Assembly: GCA_020437875.1 (NCBI GenBank)
Contig: JAGQVR010000193.1
Location: forward strand, 1 to 5,414
DNA: 5,414 nucleotides
Direction of reading: 5' to 3'
DNA from: Flavobacteriales bacterium
Lineage (GTDB): Bacteria > Bacteroidota > Bacteroidia > Flavobacteriales_F > PHOS-HE28
Part shown: in pieces, positions 1 through 5,414 of the stretch
Position numbering within the stretch: the stretch's first letter is position 1
How the letters are laid out: every line of letters begins with the position of its first letter
Translations under genes and position numbers: made by a program
The notes under the pieces: model-generated
Database searches by the model: none
The model's input: the letters and a program-made list of their open reading frames with translations, nothing else
What the model was told of the DNA's origin: nothing

Positions 1-1
1 C

Positions 2-1822
2 CAGCGGAACACGGTGAGCAATTGTTCCATCGGGATCCATGTGGACCACACCATGGTCACCCAGAACAACCAGGTGAAGAACAACATCCTCTTCAACAAC
101 GGGGTGCAGTTGAACATCACCGACATGTCGAACTCCTACGGGCCGAACGCCGTGGCACCCTTCTATGTGTCGGCCTATAACACGGTGTACAGTGGCAACC
201 AGATGTATTCACTGGCCCCGGACCAGTTGTGCATGCAGGTGTGGAACTACTACCAGCAGGGCAACGTGGACTTCGGCACCTTCACGAACAACAAGCTCTT
301 CAACCCGTTCAACGAGATGAGCATCAGGAACTGGAACCTTGGTGCGGGGAACAGCAAGACGTACAGCCTGGAGCGCTGGCGTACGGAACGGAACGAGGAG
401 ACGGGCAGCACACGGAGCCCCCTGCGCTCGGCCTTGCACAGCACCGTCTCCGAGTTGAGTTCGAACCTGGTCCTGAACGGCAGCTTCACCAGCAATGTGA
501 CCGGTTGGGGTGGCTGGCCCACGAACGCCGTTGTCACCCGCGACCTCACATACCTCGATGCCGGCGCCTTGAAGGTGGTGCTTCCGAACGCGAGCCAGAG
601 CGCCCAGTACAACCTGTGGAACCCGGATCAGTTCAGCATGCAGAACGGTCAGTGGTATCGGATGCGATTCAGCGTTCAATCGACCATGCCGGGGATCCTC
701 CAGGCCAGCGTGAAAGGAGTGAGCCAGATGGCGAGCGGGTACGCGATCCATATGTTCCAGATGCCTTTCGACACGGAACGTCGCGATATGGAAGTGTACT
801 TCCAGAGCGACCTCACGGAGCAGGGAGTGACGATGTTCTCCCATTTCTTCCCGGAGAACACCTATTGGCTCGACAACGTCCAGCTTCACCGGGTGACGGT
901 GCAACCGCGCCCTGCCGCCAACGAGCACAAGCTGCTGGCCAATGAAACGGCTACCGCGCAGTCCTTCAGCCTTCCGGCCGGCTGCTGGTATGATATGAAC
1001 GGTACGCTGCTGAGCGGACCGCAGACCGTGGCTGCCTACGGTTCGAAGATCATCTACAATGTACCAGGCACTGGTTGCGCGGCACCTGTGGCCACTACGA
1101 TCGGAGCCAAGGTGCGACTGGGTGGCCCGATGAACTGGACAACGGGGTTGATGAGCGACGGGCTCCGCAGCGCGCAGCTCATCCCCTCTGCGGAGCCATA
1201 CAGCACCCTGCTCGGCTATTCCCTGGAGAACGCAGGTGCCACGGTGAATGCAAGCCTCCTGACGACCACCGGTGATCAGGCCATCGTGGATTGGGTCGTT
1301 CTCGAACTCCGGAACAACGATGCGAGCAACACCGTGGCGGCCCGTCGCGCGGCATTGGTGCGTGCCAACGGTGATGTGGTGGGTACTTCGGGGGAGAACC
1401 AGATCGCATTCAATGCCGACCCCGTTGGGAAGCGTCTGGCGATACGACACCGGAACCACCTCGGTGTGATGACCTCTGGAACGATCACGGCCAACGCACA
1501 GGTCATCGACTTCACCGCGGCCCTCACCGGACTATATGGTACCAACCCGCTGAAGGTCGTGGGAAGCTACCGTGCGCTCTGGCCGGGTGATGTGAACTCG
1601 GACGGAACGGTCATGTACACCGGTGCGGGGAACGACCGTGATCAAGTGCTCTCGACGATCGGTGGTGCGGTACCCACGAACGTCGTGAACGGCTATTCAC
1701 GCAGTGATGTGAACCTGGACGGAGCGGTCAAGTACACGGGTTCCTCCAACGACCGCGATGTCGTGCTGGAGGTGATCGGTGGTTCGGTGCCGACAACGGT
1801 CCGGACCGCACAGCTTCCCTGA
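2..1822 (+). CDS. Modular exported protein: beta-helix, CBM-like domain, dockerin-like repeats (5' partial)
   Basis: The frame is open to the left edge (QRNTV precedes the GTG at 14), so that GTG is an internal valine and the true start and signal peptide lie outside. Counting from that Val as residue 1: residues 1-110 are Asn/Val/Ile-rich turns typical of a right-handed parallel beta-helix (QVKNNILFNNG). Residues 111-148 are a charged, probably flexible linker. Residues 150-293 look like a galactose-binding-like/CBM4_9 beta-sandwich, opening with NLVLNGSFTSNVTGW and closing with YWLDNVQLHRV. Residues 305-350 form a short beta domain. Residues 358-520 carry LMSDGLRS, EPYSTLLGYS, AIVDWVVLELR and HRNHLGVMT, motifs I know from large secreted Bacteroidota proteins. 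Residues 526-596 are two dockerin-like repeats, and the chain ends in TAQLP. The likely role is extracellular polysaccharide binding or degradation, or surface adhesion. No catalytic residues can be assigned from this part. The gene converges on batE with no gap. Confidence 0.88.
   Translation, partial: QRNTVSNCSIGIHVDHTMVTQNNQVKNNILFNNGVQLNITDMSNSYGPNAVAPFYVSAYNTVYSGNQMYSLAPDQLCMQVWNYYQQGNVDFGTFTNNKLFNPFNEMSIRNWNLGAGNSKTYSLERWRTERNEETGSTRSPLRSALHSTVSELSSNLVLNGSFTSNVTGWGGWPTNAVVTRDLTYLDAGALKVVLPNASQSAQYNLWNPDQFSMQNGQWYRMRFSVQSTMPGILQASVKGVSQMASGYAIHMFQMPFDTERRDMEVYFQSDLTEQGVTMFSHFFPENTYWLDNVQLHRVTVQPRPAANEHKLLANETATAQSFSLPAGCWYDMNGTLLSGPQTVAAYGSKIIYNVPGTGCAAPVATTIGAKVRLGGPMNWTTGLMSDGLRSAQLIPSAEPYSTLLGYSLENAGATVNASLLTTTGDQAIVDWVVLELRNNDASNTVAARRAALVRANGDVVGTSGENQIAFNADPVGKRLAIRHRNHLGVMTSGTITANAQVIDFTAALTGLYGTNPLKVVGSYRALWPGDVNSDGTVMYTGAGNDRDQVLSTIGGAVPTNVVNGYSRSDVNLDGAVKYTGSSNDRDVVLEVIGGSVPTTVRTAQLP
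461..892 (+). other. CBM-like beta-sandwich domain within the beta-helix protein
   Basis: This domain spans residues 150-293, counted from the codon at 14. It starts with the N-x-NGxF...GW pattern usual for CBM4_9/galactose-binding-like modules (NLVLNGSF, then GWGGW), continues with alternating hydrophobic strands (YRMRFSVQS, MEVYFQSD), and ends with the typical closing strand WLDNVQLHRV. In known families this fold binds glycans through exposed aromatics; Trp165, Trp168 and Trp202 are candidates, but which are exposed cannot be told from sequence. It sits between the end of the beta-helix and the C-terminal conserved domains. That suggests it helps a catalytic or adhesive helix hold its glycan substrate. 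The ligand is unknown. Confidence 0.6.
1589..1801 (+). repeat. Tandem dockerin-like DxNxDG repeats (two units)
   Basis: There are two 32-residue units at residues 526-557 (bases 1589-1684) and 565-596 (bases 1706-1801), separated by seven residues. They match at 22 of 32 positions. Each has a DVNxDG calcium-loop-like start, then V-x-YTG, NDRD, VL, IGG and VPT. DxNxDG resembles the calcium loop of dockerins and EF-hands, but position 12 of the loop is Gly, and a YTGxxNDRD segment follows where a dockerin helix would be expected. This is therefore a related or convergent module, not a canonical type I dockerin. Calcium binding is inferred. The repeats end just before the stop codon and may act as a C-terminal stabilising, sorting or attachment element. 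Confidence 0.75.
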
Positions 1823-1825
1823 TCA
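1820..1825. other. Abutting convergent stop codons in a TGATCA palindrome
   Basis: Bases 1820-1822 are the TGA of the + strand gene. Bases 1823-1825 (TCA) are the TGA of batE on the - strand. The two genes converge with zero bases between stops, and together the stops form the palindrome TGATCA. No dedicated terminator can lie between them, so each transcript must either end within, or run antisense into, the neighbouring coding region. Confidence 0.95.
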
Positions 1826-2581
1826 GATCCGTTCGAGCGTGGCGGGGGGCATCCAGCCCACGTTGCCATTGGCCAATTGCACCTCGCTCCATTCCTGTTG
1901 CTGTTGCAGGATGGTGACCTTGGTGCCCTTGTGCAGCACGAAGAGCACGGTGCTGCCGTCCTTCGGCTCGCTGCGTACATCCACCTTGGCGCTCATGATG
2001 ATCGCTTCGCTGTCGTCGGTCAACTCCCGATGGCGTGAGGCGGCGAACCCGACCGCGAGCAGGGTGGTGAGGAGCAGGACCGCACCGAGTATCAGCATGC
2101 CGCGACGGAGCATGCGCTGTCGGGCGGCCACGGCTGCAGCGAGCACCGCGAACAAGGCCAGGCATATCCAGAGGGAACGGCGTGCCCACTGGTCGGCATC
2201 GCGACCACCGCGGATACGGCTCCAAGTGGATCCGAGGGTGAAGCCCGGAAGCTCGTTCACACGGTCCACCACGTTCTGGCGTGCCAGTTCCAGGTTGGTG
2301 CGGATGTCGGGGTCGCCGGGCGCCAGGCGCAAGGCACGCTCGTAGAAGAGGATGGCATGCGGGATATCACCCAGCTTGAAGTGGCAGTTCCCGATGTTGT
2401 ACAACAGGGCAGGGGAACTGTAGGTCGTTCGCGCGGAATCGAAGCGTGCCAGGGCGGTCGCATGGTCACCGGTGGCATAGGCCCGCTCGCCCTGGGATAC
2501 CAGCGAGTCCGCTTCGATCACGGAGAGTGCGAACGCCGGGATCGTGGCCATCAACAAGATCGATGTCAGGAGCTTCCTCAT
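1823..2581 (-). CDS. batE: BatE: TPR and SH3-domain membrane protein
   Basis: This is a 252-residue protein of usual BatE length and architecture. Residues 1-20 are a signal peptide or signal anchor (MRKLL start, hydrophobic core to AFALS). Residues 24-108 hold TPR units, including YNIGNCHFKLGD and AILFYERALRLAPGDPD. Residues 136-154 and 161-181 are membrane helices joined by a basic RQRMLRR loop, which by the positive-inside rule puts the loop in the cytoplasm and both the TPR and C-terminal domains in the periplasm. Residues 192-252 form a bacterial SH3-like domain (KVDVRSEP...GWMPP). The ATG at 2581 overlaps the batD TGA as ATGA, with no clear Shine-Dalgarno sequence, so translation is probably coupled to batD. 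BatE is thought to work with the other Bat proteins in an envelope complex linked to aerotolerance; its exact activity is not established. It is the last gene of the cluster here. Confidence 0.93.
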   Translation of the reverse strand: MRKLLTSILLMATIPAFALSVIEADSLVSQGERAYATGDHATALARFDSARTTYSSPALLYNIGNCHFKLGDIPHAILFYERALRLAPGDPDIRTNLELARQNVVDRVNELPGFTLGSTWSRIRGGRDADQWARRSLWICLALFAVLAAAVAARQRMLRRGMLILGAVLLLTTLLAVGFAASRHRELTDDSEAIIMSAKVDVRSEPKDGSTVLFVLHKGTKVTILQQQQEWSEVQLANGNVGWMPPATLERI

Positions 2582-4326
2582 GCGCGTACCAGTTGTTCGG
2601 TGCGACCGATCAATGCGGCGGCTTCATCGTAGAGCTGCTGGCGGGGCCTGTCCTCCACGGGTGCGTAGCGCGCCATGTCACAGGAGCCGAGCAGCGTCAT
2701 CCATGCGTCGGCCATGGTCTCCCCACCGGTGAACGGGGAGAGGTGCGTCCTCAGGTTCGTTGCGGTGATCTCCGCAGGACCAAGGCCGAACTTGTCACCG
2801 ATGTAGCCATGGATGGACCGGCTCAGGGCCGTATAGAAGGCGTTGCGGTCACTGCTCTTCAACGCGAGTTCTGCCTCGTTCAGGCGTTTCCGGGCCACGC
2901 GGTCCGCCTGCTTCCGCCGTGTGCCCATCACATCGCGGCGTTCGGCATCGCGCTTCCTACGCCAGCCCACGAACAGGATGAAACCGAGCAGCGGGGTGCC
3001 CATGCCCGCCAGCCAGGGCCATGAGCCGAAGAGGTGTTCTCCACGCGGTCGCAGGTCGAGGTCTCCCGTCCGGATGTAGCGGATGTCCTTCCCAAGCATC
3101 TGCACATCCGACTTGTTCGGTCGTTGGATGGTGGCCGCCGACCCATCACCCGGGCTTACCGCGATGGTCATCTCCGGACCGTTGATCGTCCGATAGCTGT
3201 TGCTGCGGGTGTCGAAATAGCTGAAGCTGATGGGCTCCAGGGGGAAGTCGCCTTCATGCCGCGGGATGATGAGGTACTGGTAGCTGCGTGAGCCCGTCAT
3301 GCCACCACCGCTCAAGCTGATGCGGTCGGTCACCTTGGGGTCGTAGGCCTCCAGATCCACCGGCAGGTCGAGGGATGGTGCTTCCATCAACTTCAAGTTG
3401 CCCTTGCCGCTGTAGGTCACGGTGAGTTCGATGGCCTCGTTCGCCTTCACCTGGGTGCGATCGGCCTTGACCACCATCTCCAACTCGCCCACGGCACCTG
3501 TGAACCCTGCCGGTGCGCCCGGTGGCAGGGCACTGACGTTGACCTCAACGCTATTGCTTCGGATCGAGACTTCGGATCCCCGGTTGAAGAAGGAACGATT
3601 CACCACGCACTCCATCACGAAGGGGGCGATCCTCAATCTGCCCGGTCGCTGGGGGAACAGCACCTGCTTCTTCAATGTGGCGGTGCGGTATTGGAGGCCG
3701 TTCACGGTGCTCAACTGCGGATCCCAATTGGTCTCCCCGAGTTCCACGTTCTCCGCCCAGAAGCCATCGAGCTTCGGCATGTCGCTCTTCGTGGTCTCCA
3801 GGCTGTTGTAACGGGAATAGAGCATGTAGGTCGCCACGATCTGTTCACCCACGTATGCCTTGCTCTTGCTCAGCGTGATGGTCGTGAAGAGGTTGGGATC
3901 CCTGCTCTGTCCCTGGCTCGCGTTCGGGTCGCTGTGCGCCGCAGCACCCTTGGTCACTTCAATGGTGATCGCCTCCGTCTCGATGGTGCCGTTGCCGATG
4001 CGGACACGCGCGGGCCCGATCGTGTAACGACCGGGTGCCGTGGCCGTGAGCACCCACGTGCGGCTGGTGGATCCGCTCATTCTTCCGTTCACGATGGTGA
4101 AGCTGCTGTTGTCGAAAGGTCCTTGGACCACAACGAGACCACCAAGTGATGGTGCTTCGAACCGTTCCCGCGAATTGGACAGACTTACCGTGTACTTCAC
4201 ATACTCACCCGTGGCGATCGTCGTGCGATCGACCTGCGCGGTGAACCGGATCTCCTGTGCCTGGGCGCCCAGCGTCACGCACCAGGTGAGGAGCGGGATC
4301 AGGAGGTGTCGGGAGAGCTTGCCCAT
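2578..4326 (-). CDS. batD: BatD: large periplasmic beta-sandwich protein with one membrane anchor
   Basis: This is a 582-residue protein matching the BatD (oxygen tolerance) family in length and layout. Residues 1-24 are a signal peptide ending AQAQ. Residues 25-430 are periplasmic beta-sandwich repeats, with recurrent strands such as GEYVKYTVSLSN, GEQIVATYMLYS and NEAIELTVTYSGKGN, and the family-like segment YQYLIIPRHEGDFPLEPISFSYFD. Residues 436-455 are a membrane helix followed by RRKR, and the last 125 residues are a helical cytoplasmic domain (FYTALSRSIHGYIGDKF). I chose the ATG at 4326 over the GTG just upstream at 4329. It forms a TGATG junction with the batC stop and has AAAAGGA six bases ahead, while the GTG would leave only three. 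BatD is thought to be the membrane scaffold of the Bat complex, contacting periplasmic TPR and vWA partners. The TGA overlaps the batE start. Confidence 0.95.
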   Translation of the reverse strand: MGKLSRHLLIPLLTWCVTLGAQAQEIRFTAQVDRTTIATGEYVKYTVSLSNSRERFEAPSLGGLVVVQGPFDNSSFTIVNGRMSGSTSRTWVLTATAPGRYTIGPARVRIGNGTIETEAITIEVTKGAAAHSDPNASQGQSRDPNLFTTITLSKSKAYVGEQIVATYMLYSRYNSLETTKSDMPKLDGFWAENVELGETNWDPQLSTVNGLQYRTATLKKQVLFPQRPGRLRIAPFVMECVVNRSFFNRGSEVSIRSNSVEVNVSALPPGAPAGFTGAVGELEMVVKADRTQVKANEAIELTVTYSGKGNLKLMEAPSLDLPVDLEAYDPKVTDRISLSGGGMTGSRSYQYLIIPRHEGDFPLEPISFSYFDTRSNSYRTINGPEMTIAVSPGDGSAATIQRPNKSDVQMLGKDIRYIRTGDLDLRPRGEHLFGSWPWLAGMGTPLLGFILFVGWRRKRDAERRDVMGTRRKQADRVARKRLNEAELALKSSDRNAFYTALSRSIHGYIGDKFGLGPAEITATNLRTHLSPFTGGETMADAWMTLLGSCDMARYAPVEDRPRQQLYDEAAALIGRTEQLVRA

Positions 4327-4898
4327 CACCAGTCCTTTTCGATGTTCTGGCGCGTTGCCGGTCTGCGGCGGAGGCGCACCTTTTCCTGGACATCCTTCTC
4401 CGAGCGTTCCAGCGCATCCAGCATGCGCATGGCATCCTGCGGCGCGATGTTGCTGGTCTGCTCGCCTTTTCGTTGTTCTTCCTTCTTCTTGTTATCAGCC
4501 TGCTCCGGTTGTTCGTTCTTTTCCTGAGACGGCTTCTCCTGTTGCTTGTCCTGGGGCTTCTGGTCCTTGCCTTGCTGGTCCTGCTGCTGGTCGTTCTTGC
4601 CTTGCTGATCCTGCTTCTCCTTGTCCTTTCCCTGCTGGTCCTGCTGCTGCTGCTGTTGTTGTTGCTGCTGCTTCTTCTCTTCGTCCTTGAGCAGCTCTTC
4701 GGCCAGCTTCAGCAACTTCGGATCGCCCGGATAGGCTTGAAGTCCGCGGTCCAGGGTGCGCATGGCCGTCATCTTGTCCACCTTCACGAACTCACGGGAA
4801 GCCTGGTTGAAGTAGGCGTCCGCCGTCACTTCCTGGGCCATGGCACCATAGGCCATGAGCGCAGCAGCGAAGGGTATGGTGATGCGTAACATGCTCAT
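4326..4898 (-). CDS. batC: BatC-like exported TPR protein with Gln-rich linker and EKDW tail
   Basis: This is a 190-residue protein. Residues 1-21 are a signal peptide with an AMA-QE cleavage site. Residues 23-57 hold one degenerate TPR-like helical pair (MTAMRTLDRGLQAYPGDP). Residues 71-147 are a disordered Lys/Gln/Asp/Glu linker including ten consecutive Gln (77-86) and a ten-residue repeat. Residues 152-190 are a conserved BatC-type end: AMRMLDALERSEKDVQEKV, then IEKDW. The Gln-rich linker, the ALE-x(4)-VQEKV helix and the KDW terminus identify it as BatC. It is unusual in carrying only one weak TPR, while the gene upstream has the TPR usually found in BatC. It is presumed periplasmic, acting with BatA/B/D. 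The ATG at 4898 overlaps the upstream TGA as ATGA, and its own TGA overlaps the batD start. An ATG two codons downstream is a less likely start. Confidence 0.85.
   Translation of the reverse strand: MSMLRITIPFAAALMAYGAMAQEVTADAYFNQASREFVKVDKMTAMRTLDRGLQAYPGDPKLLKLAEELLKDEEKKQQQQQQQQQQDQQGKDKEKQDQQGKNDQQQDQQGKDQKPQDKQQEKPSQEKNEQPEQADNKKKEEQRKGEQTSNIAPQDAMRMLDALERSEKDVQEKVRLRRRPATRQNIEKDW
4333..4339 (-). promoter_or_regulatory. Shine-Dalgarno-like sequence for batD
   Basis: The - strand reads AAAAGGA here, six bases before the batD ATG at 4326. It lies inside the last codons of batC (Glu-Lys-Asp-Trp) and supports the ATG rather than the GTG at 4329 as batD start. Many Bacteroidota genes lack Shine-Dalgarno sequences, so function is not assured. 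The batC and batE starts have no comparable motif and probably rely on their ATGA overlaps. Confidence 0.4.
4551..4640 (-). repeat. Three 30-bp units encoding DQQGK decapeptides in batC
   Basis: Residues 87-96, 97-106 and 107-116 of BatC each begin DQQGK and end in Q (DQQGKDKEKQ, DQQGKNDQQQ, DQQGKDQKPQ), a period of exactly ten codons. At DNA level the first and third units share a 17-base perfect match (4573-4589 and 4633-4649), 60 bases apart, and the middle unit is similar with substitutions. This is an in-frame minisatellite that changes linker length in steps of ten residues if units are gained or lost. Confidence 0.85.
4641..4670 (-). repeat. CAG/CAA tract encoding ten glutamines
   Basis: Ten consecutive Gln codons (BatC residues 77-86) read, in coding direction, CAG x2, CAA x3, CAG x5. 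The interruption by CAA limits perfect trinucleotide slippage, but the five-CAG block could still vary in length without breaking the frame. It directly adjoins the 30-bp repeat array. Confidence 0.9.
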
Positions 4899-5413
4899 TG
4901 GGCTTTCGCGGCCTTCGTCACCACGTCGAGTTTGTTCATGTAGTCCTGCTTCTGCCGCAGGGTGGGCTCGGCCTTCAATCCATCCTGCAACACCTTCAAT
5001 GCCTCGGTGAACTTATACAGGTCCACCAGTTCATCCGCCTTCTTGATCAGAAGGAGCGCCTTTTCACTGAGTGCCTTATCCTCGTCCTTCTGTCGATCCT
5101 TCTCCCGTTGTTCGGCTTCCTTGCGTCGCTTCGCGATCCGCTGTTGCACCAAGGCCAGATTGTATCGGGCATCCTCATCGGATGGGCTCAGGCGCAGTGC
5201 TTCCTTGTATGCGGTCGCGCCCTGGAGGAGCGCACTGTCCTCCAGATGATCCAGGCGCTGCCGCACGCGGACCAGTGAATCCCGTGCCACCGCCATGCGC
5301 AGCTTCTGCGCGATGTCATCGCCTTCGATGAGGGTCGCCTCCAACTCCTTGTCGCACCTGGCGATCCCACTATCGGCTTCAAGGGCGATGGTCGTCCATC
5401 CGTTGGCCAGGTT
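4895..5413 (-). CDS. TPR protein with BatC-type repeat, upstream of batC (5' partial)
   Basis: 172 residues are visible and the frame is open through the right edge, so the TTG at 5344 is an internal Leu and the start lies outside. Visible residues 61-94 form a TPR (AYKEALRLSPSDEDARYNLALVQQR), closely resembling the repeat that precedes the Gln-rich linker in typical BatC proteins. Residues 95-113 are a highly charged, probably coiled-coil stretch (Lys/Arg/Glu). Residues 119-150 are a second TPR-like pair (KADELVDLYKFTEALKVLQ). The protein ends AAKAQ, without the BatC EKDW tail. Its TGA overlaps the batC start as ATGA, so it belongs to the bat operon. It may be a BatC paralogue or the N-terminal half of a split BatC. 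Alternatively it is the C-terminal TPR part of a BatB-TPR fusion whose vWA domain lies beyond the edge. Location is presumably periplasmic; no signal peptide is visible. Confidence 0.85.
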   Translation of the reverse strand, partial: NLANGWTTIALEADSGIARCDKELEATLIEGDDIAQKLRMAVARDSLVRVRQRLDHLEDSALLQGATAYKEALRLSPSDEDARYNLALVQQRIAKRRKEAEQREKDRQKDEDKALSEKALLLIKKADELVDLYKFTEALKVLQDGLKAEPTLRQKQDYMNKLDVVTKAAKAQ

Positions 5414-5414
5414 G

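Noticed and set aside
14..16. GTG at 14 as the start of the + strand gene
   Set aside because: The frame is open to the left edge and the preceding codons continue the beta-helix style sequence, with no ribosome-binding site or signal peptide following.
209..1459. Long open frame (416 codons) on the - strand opposite the beta-helix/CBM gene
   Set aside because: It is antisense to a gene with clear domain content, its translation is rich in Arg, His and Gly with no recognisable domain, and long antisense frames are expected in GC-rich coding DNA.
1797..1808. Perfect 12-base palindrome CGGTCCGGACCG as a bidirectional terminator
   Set aside because: A hairpin would have at most a four-base stem with a four-base loop, and no T-tract follows in either direction. 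It also lies in codons of the conserved repeat end.
1779..2345. 188-codon open frame on the + strand opposite batE
   Set aside because: It starts inside the dockerin repeat gene, runs antisense to well-supported batE, and its Ser/Arg-rich translation has no domain features.
4270..4326. BatD as a lipoprotein because of the Cys in its signal peptide (LLTWC)
   Set aside because: Trp before the Cys does not fit a lipobox, the Cys is within the hydrophobic core, and a better signal peptidase I site (AQA-Q) follows.
4040..4690. 216-codon + strand frame opposite the batD start and batC
   Set aside because: It is antisense to two confirmed genes, with a Pro/Ala/Ser/Cys-rich composition typical of shadow frames.
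4473..4889. Leu-rich + strand frame that looks like a membrane protein
   Set aside because: The poly-Leu sequence is the antisense reading of Gln (CAG/CAA) and Lys codons in the BatC linker, not a real hydrophobic protein.
5342..5344. TTG as the start of the upstream TPR gene
   Set aside because: The frame continues open through 5413 with sensible helical protein sequence (TTIALEADSGIARCDKE), so it is an internal leucine.

Overview
The window reads as a fragment of a GC-rich Bacteroidota chromosome, most likely a Flavobacteriales-type lineage. The clues are a Bat (Bacteroides aerotolerance) gene cluster with a BatC ending in EKDW, and a secreted protein whose C-terminus has the paired DxNxDG...YTGxxNDRD...IGGxxPT repeats that I associate with this phylum. 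Third codon positions are strongly G/C, so this is not a typical AT-rich Flavobacterium. The assignment comes from protein features only; no rRNA or marker gene is present.

Layout: the window is essentially fully coding. On the + strand, bases 2-1822 hold the 3' part of a large modular exported protein: end of a parallel beta-helix, a carbohydrate-binding-like beta-sandwich, a small beta domain, a conserved Bacteroidota C-terminal domain and two dockerin-like repeats. On the - strand, reading leftward from the right edge, come a TPR protein (5' end outside the window), a second TPR/Gln-rich protein matching BatC, then BatD, then BatE. The two blocks converge, and their stop codons abut inside one TGATCA palindrome at 1820-1825. 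There is no intergenic DNA in the window and no gene-free stretch to describe.

The four - strand genes form a tightly coupled operon: junctions are ATGA, TGATG and ATGA overlaps. BatD and BatE are predicted to be inner-membrane anchored with large periplasmic parts, and both TPR proteins look exported or membrane-associated. Together with the vWA proteins BatA and BatB (expected beyond the right edge, not seen) they would form an envelope complex. Its biochemical role is not well established; aerotolerance and envelope stress are the usual suggestions. The + strand gene looks functionally unrelated.

I see no RNA genes, CRISPR arrays, transposons, convincing promoters or intrinsic terminators. 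The points most worth a second look are the split or duplicated BatC arrangement, the zero-gap convergent stops, the non-canonical dockerin-like repeats, the repeat-built Gln-rich linker in BatC, and an SD-like sequence embedded in the codons of BatC's EKDW tail.
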